This document shows positions 1 to 9,355 of a stretch of DNA of 64,000 nt, piece after piece. The position numbers and the translations under genes were made by a program. The notes under the pieces were generated by a model. That model was given only the letters and a program-made list of their open reading frames with translations, searched no databases and had not been told where the DNA came from. The first letter of the stretch is position 1. The number at the start of each line of letters is the position of its first letter. Origin of the DNA: Kallotenue papyrolyticum (GTDB lineage Bacteria > Chloroflexota > Chloroflexia > Chloroflexales > Kallotenuaceae); NCBI RefSeq assembly GCF_000526415.1, contig NZ_JAGA01000003.1, positions 186,001 to 250,000 of the forward strand, written 5' to 3'.

Positions 1-1505
1 ACGAGGAACAGCGCGTCTGGCGCGAGACGGTCACGCAGCTCACCACCTCCAACGAGGAGGTGTATCGCTTCTACCGCCAATCGATCGAAGACCTGGGCGC
101 GCTGCGCCTCTACGAGCACGATATGGCGCCCGACCTGTGGCTGCCGGCAGCGGGCGTGCCTAAATTCGTCACGATTTTCGGACGCGATTCGCTGATCGTC
201 AGCTTGCAAACCATGCTGGCCCATGCGCGCTTTGCGCGGGGCACGCTGATGAAGCTGGCGCAGTACCAGGCCAGCGTGCTCGATCCGGAGCGCGATGCGC
301 AACCCGGCAAGATCATGCACGAGATCCGCTTCGGCGAGCTGGCCCATCTGCGTCAGATTCCGCACACGCCCTACTACGGCACCGCCGACGCCACGCCCTT
401 GTTTCTGATTACGCTGCACGAGACCTGGCAATGGCTTGGCGACGAGCGGCTGCTGCGCCAGTATCGCGAGCATGCGCTGCGGGCGCTGGAGTGGATCGAA
501 CGCTACGGCGACCTGGACGGCGACGGCTTCCAGGAATACCTACGCCAGGCGCCGCGCGGCCTGGACAACCAGGGCTGGAAAGACTCCAGCGACGCCGTGG
601 TCTACCCCGACGGCCGGCGCGTTCCACCACCGATCGCGCTGGTTGAGCTGCAGGGCTACGTCTTCGATGCCTATCTGCGCATGGCCGAGGCGTTTGCCGC
701 CCTGGGCCACACCGCCGAGGCGCGCGACCTGCGCACGCGCGCTGCGGCGCTGCAGCAGCGCTTCGAGGCACACTTCTGGTGCGATGATCTCGACTACTAT
801 GCCTTTGCCCTCGACCGCGACAAGCAGCCGGTCAAGACCGTCACCAGCAATCCCGGACACTGCTTGTGGAGCGGCATCGTCCGGCCGGAGCGCGCGCAGC
901 GGGTAGTGCAGCGCCTGATGTCGCCGACGATGTGGACCGGCTGGGGCCTGCGTACCCTGTCGGCCGAACATACCGCCTACAACCCCTTCTCCTACCACCG
1001 CGGCTCGATCTGGCCCCACGACAACGCGCTGATCGCGTTGGGGCTGTGGCGCTACGGCTTCCGCGCCGAAGCCGCACGCATTGCGCGGGGCATCTCGGAA
1101 GCCGCCAGCCACTTCGCCAGCTACCGCATCCCGGAGTTGTACGCCGGTATCGAGCAGCGACCGGGCAGCTTTCCGGTACAGTACCTGGGCGCCAACGTAC
1201 CGCAGGCCTGGGCTGCCGGCTCGATCTTCATGCTGCTACAGGCGATCCTGGGCGTGCGCGCCGATGCACCGAACGGCAGGCTCTACGTCGATCCCGCGCT
1301 GCCGGACTGGCTCCCCGACATTACGCTCCGCGGCCTGGCGGTTGGCGGCGCGCGTCTCGATCTGATATGCTGGCGTGAGGGCGACACGTCGCGCTGGGAG
1401 GCCACGCTGCAGAGCGGCACGATCGAGGTGCTGCACCAGCCATGGCAGCCCTGGCACCTGGCGCAACCAACCCAAGCCGACGCAGCCGAAGCGTCGCGGC
1501 CCTGA
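1..1505 (+). CDS. Glycogen-debranching / amylo-alpha-1,6-glucosidase-like protein, 5'-truncated
   Basis: The frame is open from the window edge (first full codon at 3), so the N-terminus lies outside; the stop is TGA at 1503-1505. The visible 500 residues resemble the C-terminal (alpha/alpha)6-barrel half of bacterial glycogen-debranching or amylo-alpha-1,6-glucosidase proteins (MGH1-like fold). Family-type motifs are VPKFVTIFGRDSLI near the start, NQGWKDSSDA in the middle and YHRGSIWPHDNALIAL later. Its expected role is hydrolysis of alpha-glucosidic branch points in a storage or environmental glucan. A GTG at 60 is in frame but is probably internal, because coding-quality sequence continues upstream of it. 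The exact substrate cannot be read from the sequence. Confidence 0.8.
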   Translation, partial: EEQRVWRETVTQLTTSNEEVYRFYRQSIEDLGALRLYEHDMAPDLWLPAAGVPKFVTIFGRDSLIVSLQTMLAHARFARGTLMKLAQYQASVLDPERDAQPGKIMHEIRFGELAHLRQIPHTPYYGTADATPLFLITLHETWQWLGDERLLRQYREHALRALEWIERYGDLDGDGFQEYLRQAPRGLDNQGWKDSSDAVVYPDGRRVPPPIALVELQGYVFDAYLRMAEAFAALGHTAEARDLRTRAAALQQRFEAHFWCDDLDYYAFALDRDKQPVKTVTSNPGHCLWSGIVRPERAQRVVQRLMSPTMWTGWGLRTLSAEHTAYNPFSYHRGSIWPHDNALIALGLWRYGFRAEAARIARGISEAASHFASYRIPELYAGIEQRPGSFPVQYLGANVPQAWAAGSIFMLLQAILGVRADAPNGRLYVDPALPDWLPDITLRGLAVGGARLDLICWREGDTSRWEATLQSGTIEVLHQPWQPWHLAQPTQADAAEASRP

Positions 1506-1515
1506 GGAACAACAC

Positions 1516-2013
1516 ATGGACGCGTTGTGGGACACCTGGCTGGCGGGCCTGCAACAGGCGCGCTGGGATCTGGCGCTGCGTATCATGGTCGCAGCGCTAC
1601 TGGGCGGCATCATCGGCCTAGAGCGCGAGTGGACCGGCCATCCTGCCGGCCTGCGCACCAATATCCTGGTGGCGGTGGGGTCGTGCCTGTTTACCTCGCT
1701 CTCGATCGAGGGCTTCCCGCTGCACGGCGCCGCTCAGGACACCGCCCGCGTCGCGGCGCAGATCGTCAGTGGCATCGGCTTTCTGGGCGGCGGCGCGCTG
1801 ATCCAGACGCGCAACCAGGTGCGAGGACTGACCACCGCCGCGACGATCTGGCTGGTAGCTGCCGTGGGCATGGCCGTGGGCACCGGCCTCTTCTTTCTGG
1901 CGATCTTCAGCACGCTGCTGACCGTGGGGGTGCTGGTGGTGCTGCGGCCCGTGGCGCGCCGCCTGACGGTACGCGCGCATCGCCGGCGACAGCCGCTCGA
2001 TAGCGAAGAATAA
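1516..2013 (+). CDS. MgtC/SapB family membrane protein
   Basis: This 165-residue protein begins at ATG 1516, preceded by GAGGAAC at 1504-1510, directly after the glycosidase stop. It has about four hydrophobic segments. The motifs LGGIIGLEREWTGHPAGLRT near residues 29-48 and GIGFLGGGALIQ near residue 90 are typical of the MgtC/SapB membrane domain, whose members are tied to Mg2+ homeostasis or membrane-potential control. It lacks the long C-terminal cytoplasmic domain of virulence-type MgtC. The tight spacing suggests co-transcription with the glycosidase. No Mg2+-responsive leader fits in the 10-bp gap. Confidence 0.87.
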   Translation: MDALWDTWLAGLQQARWDLALRIMVAALLGGIIGLEREWTGHPAGLRTNILVAVGSCLFTSLSIEGFPLHGAAQDTARVAAQIVSGIGFLGGGALIQTRNQVRGLTTAATIWLVAAVGMAVGTGLFFLAIFSTLLTVGVLVVLRPVARRLTVRAHRRRQPLDSEE

Positions 2014-2025
2014 ACCTGGCGCGCG

Positions 2026-3021
2026 TCAGCCACGGCGCAGACTCGAACCGCGTACGCGCAGCTGCCCCTGCAGGATCACCGTGCGCGCCGGACGCTCCGG
2101 CTCGGCGATGCGTTGCAGCAACAGCTCCGTCGCTGTGCGACCAATCTCATCGGTCGGCTGGGCCAACACCGTGATTGCCGGTTCGACTAGCGCCGCCCAA
2201 TCGGTATCGTCGAAGCCTACCAGCCCGATCTGCTGCGGCAAACGCAGGCTACAGGCGCGAATGGCCTGCAGCGCGCCGGCCAGCAACAAACTATTGCTGG
2301 TCACCAGCGCGTCGGGCGGCTGATTCAGCCGCAATAGCTCTAGGGCGGCGCGCTGGCCCGCCTCGGTGCGCGGCGCAACCACCCGCACCAGATCCCCGGC
2401 AGGCGTATGGCCCGCAGCGCGCAGCGCCTCTTCGTAGCCGCGCCGTCGTTCGCGACCGGTTGTGCTCGACTCGCCGAAGATTCCGCCGATGCGCGTGTAG
2501 CCCTGCTCCAGCAGATGTTCAGTGAGCGCGCGCGCCGCTGCGACATTGTCGAGCAGCACTGCATCTACCGCCCCATTGCGCAACGGGCGATCAATGGCGA
2601 CCAGTGGAAAATCCAGAGCCAACGGCTCGCGCTGCGTGCTGCTGCGGCGTGTCGGCGAAAGAATGACACCCGCGACACGCTCGGCCCGCATCAGATCGAG
2701 GTACAGTTCTTCCTTGGTCGGGTCTTCATCTGTGTTGCAGAGCAGCACCCGGTAGCCATGCAGGTAGGCGGTGTCTTCCACAGCGCGACTGATCGCCGTA
2801 AAAAACGGGTTGCGAATATCGGAGACGATCAGCGCAATGGTGTTGGATTGCTGCGAACGCAGGGTGCGCGCCGCCTGATTGGGCTGGTACTCGAGCGCGC
2901 GCACCGCTTCCAGCACGCGCGCGCGCACATCGGGTCGTACGTGTGGATGGTTGGCAAGCACCCGCGATACCGTTGCGGTTGATACACCGGCCCGCTGCGC
3001 GACATCTCGAATGGTCGCCAT
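2026..3021 (-). CDS. LacI-family transcriptional repressor, likely of the fructose PTS operon
   Basis: This is a 331-residue LacI/GalR-type regulator. I start it at ATG 3021, where the N-terminal helix-turn-helix (ATIRDVAQRAGVSTATVSRV, residues 2-21) begins and a GAGGGCG ribosome-binding site precedes it; a longer in-frame start 14 codons upstream has neither. The hinge and a periplasmic-binding-protein-like effector domain (about residues 60-330) follow. It is divergent from the fruB-fruK-fruA operon, and three TGTAANCGNTTNCA sites lie in the shared region, one inside its own leader. It is therefore probably an autoregulated fructose-operon repressor. The effector (fructose 1-phosphate or similar) is inferred only from context. 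Confidence 0.92.
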   Translation of the reverse strand: MATIRDVAQRAGVSTATVSRVLANHPHVRPDVRARVLEAVRALEYQPNQAARTLRSQQSNTIALIVSDIRNPFFTAISRAVEDTAYLHGYRVLLCNTDEDPTKEELYLDLMRAERVAGVILSPTRRSSTQREPLALDFPLVAIDRPLRNGAVDAVLLDNVAAARALTEHLLEQGYTRIGGIFGESSTTGRERRRGYEEALRAAGHTPAGDLVRVVAPRTEAGQRAALELLRLNQPPDALVTSNSLLLAGALQAIRACSLRLPQQIGLVGFDDTDWAALVEPAITVLAQPTDEIGRTATELLLQRIAEPERPARTVILQGQLRVRGSSLRRG

Positions 3022-3034
3022 AGCGCCCTCTATC

Positions 3035-3048
3035 TGTAAACGATTGCA
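3035..3048. promoter_or_regulatory. LacI-type operator O1, in the repressor's leader
   Basis: TGTAAACGATTGCA fits the pattern TGTAANCGNTTNCA shared by all three sites here. It lies between the probable repressor -10 (3054-3059, minus strand) and its start codon, so binding would block the repressor's own transcription. Confidence 0.72.
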
Positions 3049-3053
3049 GTAGC

Positions 3054-3059
3054 ATTGTA
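3054..3059 (-). promoter_or_regulatory. Probable -10 element of the LacI-family repressor gene
   Basis: On the minus strand this reads TACAAT, one mismatch from the -10 consensus, about 33 bp from the repressor start codon. No convincing -35 is visible upstream, as expected for a weak, autoregulated promoter. Confidence 0.5.
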
Positions 3060-3089
3060 CCATACCTCGCCCAGCGCGCTAGAACTATT

Positions 3090-3103
3090 TGTAACCGTTT
3101 TCA
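3090..3103. promoter_or_regulatory. LacI-type operator O2
   Basis: TGTAACCGTTTTCA fits TGTAANCGNTTNCA. It lies between the two divergent transcription starts, 55 bp from O1 and 107 bp from O3 (start to start), so it may be an auxiliary operator for looping or cooperative binding. Confidence 0.65.
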
Positions 3104-3183
3104 CAAACACCCCCTTTACTCCCGCCATTTTGCAGTTATCATCAGAAAACAGGTTGGTTACATCTCAGGTTGTTGGCGGGGGC

Positions 3184-3213
3184 TTGACAAAGTTATTGTA
3201 ATCGATTACAATA
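3184..3213 (+). promoter_or_regulatory. fru operon promoter with embedded operator O3
   Basis: A -35 TTGACA (3184-3189, perfect) and a -10 TACAAT (3207-3212, 5/6) are separated by 17 bp. A perfect 20-bp palindrome, TATTGTAATCGATTACAATA at 3194-3213, fills most of the spacer and covers the whole -10; its core TGTAATCGATTACA is at 3197-3210. A bound LacI-family dimer would exclude RNA polymerase directly. Confidence 0.85.
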
Positions 3214-3273
3214 TCTCCAACGCTTCTCCACCCATCCCAGCCCAGAGCATCGACAGCAGTGAGGGGGCCAGTG

Positions 3274-5736
3274 ATGGAGCTCGATCAGCGTCTGATCCGC
3301 ATCGGCGCGCATCCGTCCAGCAAAGCGGCAGCTATTCAGCAAGTCGGGGAGCTACTGGTGGCAGGCGGGTATATCGCCCCGGCCTACATCGCCAGCATGC
3401 TACGTCGTGAAGAGGTAGCCAATACCTATCTCGGCAACGGCATCGCCATCCCGCATGGCCTGCCCGATGACCGCAACCTGGTGCTACGTACCGGCATTGC
3501 CGTGTTGCAGGTTCCTCAGGGCGTAGTGTGGCAGGATCACGAGCGTGCGCAGTTGATTGTCGGCATCGCCGCACGCTCCGACGAACACATCGAGGTGCTA
3601 CGGCGATTGACACGTATACTGGGCGATCGCGCGCTGGTCGCGCGGCTGACACAGACCAACGACCCCCAGGTGATCGCCGCCGCACTGAGCGGCACGCCTA
3701 CCCCAACGATCAGCCCGACACCCTCCGGCGATGAACAGGCGCCGGGCATAACTGTCACCATCAGCCATCCCACCGGGCTACATGCCCGCCCTGCCGGTAC
3801 GCTGGCTGAGCTGGCGCGGCGCTTCCAGGCTGCGATCCGCATCCACTACGGATCGCGCAGCGCCGACGCCAAAAGCCTGATCGAGCTGCTGCAGCTGGGC
3901 GTGGAGCATGGCGCGCAGGTGCGCATCAGCGCCAGTGGCCCCGATGCGGAAGCGGCGCTTGCCGCGCTGCGTGACGCGATCAGCAGCGGACTGGGCGAGG
4001 AAGAGCCCCTCGTACTGGCCGGCAACGGCGCGCCGCCGGCGCACGGCTGGCAGCCCCGCCATAGCACCACCACCATCCACGGGATCAGCGCCGCGCCCGG
4101 CCTCGCGCTAGGGCCGACCTACCGCCATCGCGCGCGGCGGGTGGAGGTCAGCGATCAGGGAGGCGATCCACTCAGCGAGAGTGAGCGTTTGCAGGCAGCG
4201 CTCAACGCCGCCGCCGCCGAACTCGAGCAACTCTACGCCGAGACCAAGACGCGACTGGGCTCGTCCAAAGCCGCTATCTTTCTGGCGCATCGTGAATTCC
4301 TCAACGACAGCGGCTTGCTACAGGAGGTGGCCCGCGCGATCTTCGCCGGTCATAGCGCTGCCTGGGCCTGGCATCAGGCCATTCAGTCGCGCGTGTCCCA
4401 GCTGCAGAAGCTCGACGACCCGGTACTGGCCGGACGCGCGGTTGATCTGAGCGACGTCGGGCAGCGCGTGCTGCGCCATCTGGTCGGCGCGGCGTACGAT
4501 CCGGGGCCAACCCCGGCTACGCCGGTGATTCTGCTGGCCGAGGACCTGACACCCTCGGATACAGCCATGCTCGATCCCGATACGATCCTTGGTCTGTGCA
4601 CCGCACGCGGCGGTCCTACATCGCACACAGCGATCATTGCGCGCTCGCTGGGTATTCCCGCCATGGTCGGCGCGGGCGCGTCCCTGCTCGACCTGCCCGA
4701 CGGCACGCCGGTGGTGCTGGATGGTGACAGCGGCGCGCTCTACGTCGCGCCGGCGGCCTCCGACCTGGAGGCGGCGCGCCAATGGCAGGCCCGGCTGCGT
4801 CAGCAACAGGCCGCAGCATCAGCGACGCGTCATGCGCCGGCAGTAACGTTGGATGGCGTGCACATCGAGGTCGCCGCCAACGTAAACCGCCCCGCGGATG
4901 CCGTGGCTGCCCTGGAAGCCGGCGCCGAAGCGATCGGGTTACTGCGTACCGAGTTTCTATTCCTGGAGCGTAGCCAGCCGCCAAGCGAGGACGAGCAGTT
5001 CGCCGTCTATCGCGACGTAGTGCAGGCCATGCAGGGCCGCCCGGTGATCATCCGCACGCTCGACATTGGTGGCGATAAGAGCGTTGCCTACCTGGATCTG
5101 CCCCACGAAGACAACACCTTCCTGGGCATACGCGGCATTCGCCTGTGCCTGCAACGGCCCGAACTGTTCATCCCGCAACTGCGCGCGATCTACCGCGCCG
5201 CGGCCTACGGACCGGTGCGCATTATGTTCCCGATGATCGCCACGCTGGAAGAGTGGCACACCGCCCGCGCCTTGGCCGAGCAGGTACGCACCCAGCTCGA
5301 AGCGCCGCGCGTGGAGCTCGGGATCATGGTTGAAGTACCGTCGGCGGCGCTGCTGGCCGACCACTTCGCTACCGAGGTCGATTTCTTCTCGATCGGCACC
5401 AACGATCTGACTCAATATACGCTGGCCATGGATCGGCTCCATCCCGAGCTGGCGCGCCAGGCCGACGCGCTCCATCCAGCCGTGCTGCGCCTGATGGCGC
5501 GCACGGTCGAGGCCGCGCGCGCGCATAGCCGCTGGGTCAGCGTCTGCGGCGGCGTGGCCGGCGATCCACGCGGCGCGCTGATCCTGGCCGGACTGGGGGT
5601 GCGCGAATTGAGCGTCAGTCCACCGGCGATCGCCGAGGTCAAAGCCGCTCTGCGCGCGCAGCGCATGGACGAGCTGCAGGCGCTGGCGCAGCGCGCGCTC
5701 ACGTGCCGCAGCGCGGCGGAGGTACGCCGGCTATGA
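3274..5736 (+). CDS. fruB: PTS multiphosphoryl transfer protein, EIIA(Fru)-HPr-EI fusion
   Basis: This 820-residue protein carries phosphate from phosphoenolpyruvate to the fructose permease. The EIIA(Fru) domain (about 1-140) has His61 in NGIAIPHG. The HPr domain (about 158-245) has His170 in GLHARPAG. Enzyme I (about 265-820) has the phospho-histidine His451 in GGPTSHTAI and Cys758 in VCGGVAGD. All phosphorylation sites are intact. I start it at ATG 3274, 6 nt after GAGGGGG (3261-3267); the GTG at 3259 would put that ribosome-binding site inside the gene. It overlaps fruK by ATGA. With fruA it makes a complete PTS needing no separate EI, HPr or EIIA. Confidence 0.95.
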   Translation: MELDQRLIRIGAHPSSKAAAIQQVGELLVAGGYIAPAYIASMLRREEVANTYLGNGIAIPHGLPDDRNLVLRTGIAVLQVPQGVVWQDHERAQLIVGIAARSDEHIEVLRRLTRILGDRALVARLTQTNDPQVIAAALSGTPTPTISPTPSGDEQAPGITVTISHPTGLHARPAGTLAELARRFQAAIRIHYGSRSADAKSLIELLQLGVEHGAQVRISASGPDAEAALAALRDAISSGLGEEEPLVLAGNGAPPAHGWQPRHSTTTIHGISAAPGLALGPTYRHRARRVEVSDQGGDPLSESERLQAALNAAAAELEQLYAETKTRLGSSKAAIFLAHREFLNDSGLLQEVARAIFAGHSAAWAWHQAIQSRVSQLQKLDDPVLAGRAVDLSDVGQRVLRHLVGAAYDPGPTPATPVILLAEDLTPSDTAMLDPDTILGLCTARGGPTSHTAIIARSLGIPAMVGAGASLLDLPDGTPVVLDGDSGALYVAPAASDLEAARQWQARLRQQQAAASATRHAPAVTLDGVHIEVAANVNRPADAVAALEAGAEAIGLLRTEFLFLERSQPPSEDEQFAVYRDVVQAMQGRPVIIRTLDIGGDKSVAYLDLPHEDNTFLGIRGIRLCLQRPELFIPQLRAIYRAAAYGPVRIMFPMIATLEEWHTARALAEQVRTQLEAPRVELGIMVEVPSAALLADHFATEVDFFSIGTNDLTQYTLAMDRLHPELARQADALHPAVLRLMARTVEAARAHSRWVSVCGGVAGDPRGALILAGLGVRELSVSPPAIAEVKAALRAQRMDELQALAQRALTCRSAAEVRRL

Positions 5737-6671
5737 TCGTCACCGTTACGCTCAACCCGGCCATCGACCAGACCATTTTTGTCGAAGGCCTCCAGCTCGG
5801 CGCGGTCAACCGTGGCACGGCGCAGCTCCTCAACGCCGGCGGCAAGGGCGTCAACGTCGCCGCCGTGCTGGCCGACTATGGCCTGCCGGTAGCGGTGACC
5901 GGTCTGTTGGGCAGCGACAACCCTGCGCCCTTTGAGCAGTTGTTTGCGCGCAACGGCATGCGCGATCACTTCGTGCGCATTCCAGGCGCAACTCGCAGCG
6001 CCATCAAGCTGATCGACCGGCACGCGGGTCTGACCACCGAGATCAACCTGCCCGGCCTCGCGCCCTCACCCGCCGCGCTGGAAGAGCTGGAACAACGCTT
6101 GGAAACGCTGAGCGTCGCCAGTCACTGGTGCGTGCTCTCAGGCAATCTGCCGCCTGGCGTACCCGACGATTGGTACGCGCGGATCATCGCCCGGCTACGC
6201 GCGCGGGGCTGCCGAGTCGCGCTGGATACCAGCCAGGCTGCGCTGGCTGCCGGCGTTCGCGCCGCTCCGACGCTGGTCAAACCCAACCTTGACGAGCTGC
6301 GCCACCTCACCGGCGCGGCGCTGAGTGAGCTGCCCGAGATCGTGGCTGCCGGACGCGCGTTGCTGCGCCACGGCATCGAACTGGTCGCCATCTCGCTCGG
6401 CGCGGACGGAGCGTTGCTGATCGATCGGCAGCAGTGCTTGATCGCCCGACCGCCGCGTGTCGAGGTCGTCAGTCCGGTTGGCGCCGGCGATGCGCTGCTG
6501 GCTGGGCTGATCGCCGGCCAGGTTACCGGACTGGACCTGGCTGCCCGCGCCCGGCTGGCGACCGCCTTTGCGCTGGGGGTGATCACGCGGGTGGGTGCGC
6601 AGCTGCCGGATCGCGCCACACTGCATGCGTACCAGTGTCAGGTCAGCGTCGCTGCGCTTGAAGACTGCTAG
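5733..6671 (+). CDS. fruK: 1-phosphofructokinase
   Basis: This 312-residue PfkB-family kinase phosphorylates fructose 1-phosphate to fructose 1,6-bisphosphate, the step after PTS uptake. The substrate-binding signature [10 protein letters not shown] is near residue 36, and the C-terminal PfkB signature with anion hole and catalytic Asp is in [15 protein letters not shown] 5733 overlaps the fruB stop (ATGA), which implies translational coupling. The N-terminal [14 protein letters not shown] is typical of FruK/LacC enzymes. Its place between fruB and fruA favours 1-phosphofructokinase over tagatose-6-phosphate kinase. Confidence 0.94.
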   Translation: MIVTVTLNPAIDQTIFVEGLQLGAVNRGTAQLLNAGGKGVNVAAVLADYGLPVAVTGLLGSDNPAPFEQLFARNGMRDHFVRIPGATRSAIKLIDRHAGLTTEINLPGLAPSPAALEELEQRLETLSVASHWCVLSGNLPPGVPDDWYARIIARLRARGCRVALDTSQAALAAGVRAAPTLVKPNLDELRHLTGAALSELPEIVAAGRALLRHGIELVAISLGADGALLIDRQQCLIARPPRVEVVSPVGAGDALLAGLIAGQVTGLDLAARARLATAFALGVITRVGAQLPDRATLHAYQCQVSVAALEDC

Positions 6672-6768
6672 GAGGTGCGTCGCACAGAAGAGTATTGAAC
6701 ACGAACGGCGTTCCGCTCTACGTCTTCCTCCGTCGGTTACGTATCCCTTGCTCGAAAGGAGCTCAACC

Positions 6769-8265
6769 ATGGCACGCATCGTCGCTGTGACCTCCTGTCC
6801 GACCGGCATCGCTCACACATTTATGGCCGCCGAAGGCCTGCAGCGCGGCGCCGAAGCGCTGGGCCATCAGATCACCGTCGAGACACAGGGATCGGTGGGC
6901 GCGCAGAACGTGCTCAGTGCCGAGCAGATCGCCGCTGCCGATCTGGTGATCATCGCCGCCGACACCAAGGTTGACCTGAGCCGCTTCGCCGGCAAGCCGA
7001 TCTACCAGACTTCGACCAAGGCCGCGATCACCAATGGGCAGGGCGTAGTCGCGGCTGCGCTAGCCGAAGCAACGCCCACGACCGCGCCATCCGCGGCCGC
7101 AGGACCGGAGGTTCCTTCCACAGCGGCGCTCCAGCCCACCGGCACGACCGATTATGTCAGCCAGGTGCAGCAGGCCAAAGCCGCGCGTGCCGCGACGATC
7201 AGCGGGCCGTACAGGCACCTGATGACCGGCGTTTCGTACATGATCCCCTTTGTCGTCGCCGGCGGCCTGTTGATTGCGCTGGCCTTCGCCCTGGGCGGCA
7301 TCTATGTGTATGAGGACCAGTACCGCAACACCTTGGGCTGGGCGCTCTTCCAGATCGGCGCCAACGCCGGCTTCGCACTGATGGTGCCGATTCTGGCGGG
7401 CTTTATTGCCTACTCGATCGCCGACCGACCAGGCCTGGCGCCTGGCATGATTGGCGGGATGTTGGCCGCCAGCACCGGCTCCGGCTTTCTGGGCGGGATC
7501 ATCGCCGGCTTCATTGCGGGCTATGCGACCGCCTGGCTCAACCGCGGCCTGCGCCTGCCGCGCAACCTAACAGGGCTCAAGCCGGTGTTGTTGCTGCCGC
7601 TGTTGGGCACGCTGATCGTCGGCCTGCTGATGATCTATGTGATCGGCGCGCCGGTCAGCGCGGCGCTGTCGGCGCTGACCGCCTGGCTGCAAAGCATGCA
7701 GAACAGCAGTGCCCTGCTGCTTGGGCTGCTGCTGGGCGCGATGATGGCCTTCGACATGGGCGGCCCGGTCAACAAGGCAGCCTATACCTTTGCCGTGGGG
7801 TTGCTGGGCAGCCAGGTCTATCAACCCATGGCCGCGGTGATGGCCGCCGGCATGACGCCACCCCTGGGCCTCGCGTTGGCGACGCTGCTCTTCCGCAACC
7901 GCTTCACCGCCGATGAGCGCGAAGCCGGTAAGGCCGCCGCCGTGTTGGGCATTTCGTTCATCACCGAGGGCGCAATCCCCTTTGCCGCGCGCGATCCGCT
8001 GCGCGTCATTCCCTCGATCATGCTCGGCTCGGCAGTGACGGGCGCGCTGTCGATGCTCTTCGGCTGTGAGCTGCGCGTGCCGCATGGGGGCGTCTTTGTG
8101 CTGCCGATCCCCAACGCTGTCACCAACCTCGGGCTGTACATCGTTGCCCTGCTGATCGGCACGCTGGTGACCGCTGGCGCACTCTACCTGCTCAAGCGCC
8201 CGCTGGCGTCCGCGCCGGCGGCTGCGCCCGCCGCCGAGGTGAGCGCCCAACCCGTGCGCGCCTGA
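6769..8265 (+). CDS. fruA: PTS fructose-specific EIIBC permease
   Basis: This 498-residue permease has one EIIB(Fru) domain (about 1-100) with the phosphorylated Cys10 in [15 protein letters not shown], an Ala/Pro/Thr-rich linker (about 105-150), and a multi-span EIIC(Fru) domain with [15 protein letters not shown] and [11 protein letters not shown]. It imports fructose as fructose 1-phosphate. It has a single EIIB domain rather than the duplicated EIIB' found in enterobacteria, and no EIIA, which is supplied by FruB. ATG 6769 follows GAAAGGAG (6754-6761); the much longer open frame upstream overlaps fruK and lacks a ribosome-binding site. The stop is TGA at 8263-8265. Confidence 0.94.
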   Translation: MARIVAVTSCPTGIAHTFMAAEGLQRGAEALGHQITVETQGSVGAQNVLSAEQIAAADLVIIAADTKVDLSRFAGKPIYQTSTKAAITNGQGVVAAALAEATPTTAPSAAAGPEVPSTAALQPTGTTDYVSQVQQAKAARAATISGPYRHLMTGVSYMIPFVVAGGLLIALAFALGGIYVYEDQYRNTLGWALFQIGANAGFALMVPILAGFIAYSIADRPGLAPGMIGGMLAASTGSGFLGGIIAGFIAGYATAWLNRGLRLPRNLTGLKPVLLLPLLGTLIVGLLMIYVIGAPVSAALSALTAWLQSMQNSSALLLGLLLGAMMAFDMGGPVNKAAYTFAVGLLGSQVYQPMAAVMAAGMTPPLGLALATLLFRNRFTADEREAGKAAAVLGISFITEGAIPFAARDPLRVIPSIMLGSAVTGALSMLFGCELRVPHGGVFVLPIPNAVTNLGLYIVALLIGTLVTAGALYLLKRPLASAPAAAPAAEVSAQPVRA

Positions 8266-8433
8266 ATCCGCCGTCAGCTCGCTGCTGCTGATGCCCGCCG
8301 GCATGCTGCTGGTGGGCATCGCTATGTACGGCATTGCTGGCACGCGACCTGCAGGCTGCCGCCGCTAACAGGCAGCAGCGCGGCCATCGGCCAAGCGTCT
8401 CATCCCGCCGCAATGCCCGCAGAGGAGCGCACG

Positions 8434-9024
8434 ATGCTGCATCGCAATCCCTGGCGCGATCTGGCGCTTGGCGCGATCGGCGGCGTGGCCGGCACGCTGG
8501 CGATGGGCTGGTATTTCAAAGCCGTCGGCGCGCTGCAAGCCAGGCGCCGGCGCGATCAGGCACGCCAGGAAGACCACGCCCACCACGCTGCAGAGGGAAA
8601 CACCACCCCGGCTGGTCCACTAGCCGACATCGCCCTGCTGGGACCATTCTACGCAGCGGGCGAGAACTCAACCCAGGCGGTCGGGCGCTGGCTCTACCGG
8701 CAGGTGACCGGCGGCGATCCCCACAGCGACGAAACCAAAACCCTGCTCAGCGAACTGGTGCACTGGAGCTTCGGCACGGCGCAGGGTGCGCTCTACGGCC
8801 TGAGCCGCGGCGCGCAGCCCTGGCCCGATCTGGGCGGCGGCCTACTGTTCGGCAGCACCGTCTGGCTGCTGGCTAGCGAGCTGGCCGTGCCGCTGCTGGG
8901 CTTTGCCCCCGGCCCGAGCGCGCAACCGGTGAGCAAGCATGCCCTCGAGTGGGGTGCGCACCTGGTCTATGGTGCCACCGTCGCGCTGACAACGCAAAGC
9001 CTAATAGCTGGCCTGCGAGAATGA
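8434..9024 (+). CDS. Hypothetical membrane-associated protein
   Basis: This 196-residue protein begins at ATG 8434 after AGAGGAG. It has a hydrophobic N-terminal segment (LALGAIGGVAGTLAMGWYF), a charged stretch around residues 30-60, and further hydrophobic Gly/Ala-rich segments toward the C-terminus (GGGLLFGSTVWLLASELAVP). There are no catalytic motifs or Cys pairs. It resembles small DUF-type inner-membrane proteins, possibly DUF1440-like, but I cannot assign a family with confidence. It stands between the fructose operon and the respiratory operon, 169 bp after fruA, and ends just before a good promoter. Confidence 0.7.
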   Translation: MLHRNPWRDLALGAIGGVAGTLAMGWYFKAVGALQARRRRDQARQEDHAHHAAEGNTTPAGPLADIALLGPFYAAGENSTQAVGRWLYRQVTGGDPHSDETKTLLSELVHWSFGTAQGALYGLSRGAQPWPDLGGGLLFGSTVWLLASELAVPLLGFAPGPSAQPVSKHALEWGAHLVYGATVALTTQSLIAGLRE

Positions 9025-9355
9025 GAATATTTGCACAAAGGCACGGGTAGGGTGTATACTACAGGCGTCAGTGCCCAACCTGGGTGGGAGCTTGCGGTCA
9101 GCACACTGGAGCACGCATCTCCCGCTCATGCACGAGCCGTTGCCATCCCCGCTGGCAGCCGCTCGCTGGCAATGCTCCGCCCAAAAGTATGGTATCATGG
9201 CGCGGCTCGCGCCGGTTGCAACCGGAAGCAACAGCCTAAGGGTGTCAGACGTTTCATCGTGGATGCATCGTCATGATCGGCGTGTCCTGCGACGCGCATC
9301 GTGCGGCTGCGCGTCGGCGGTAGCGACCAGTTAGGGTCATCAGCGAGAGTTCTGT
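9025..9355 (+). promoter_or_regulatory. Promoter and long leader of the respiratory (act-cox) operon
   Basis: This 331-bp stretch has no credible gene. A promoter TTGCAC (9031-9036), 18-bp spacer, TATACT (9055-9060) would give a leader of about 290 nt before actA. A second weak -10, TATCAT (9193-9198), lies closer. A perfect 14-bp palindrome CCGGTTGCAACCGG (9212-9225) follows it and could be an operator or a short hairpin. ORFs across this stretch lack ribosome-binding sites. Confidence 0.6.

Noticed and set aside
8291-8368. A 25-codon hydrophobic frame (MPAGMLLVGIAMYGIAG...) between fruA and the next gene
   Set aside because: No ribosome-binding site precedes the ATG; it may be a remnant, but one short stretch cannot support a gene.
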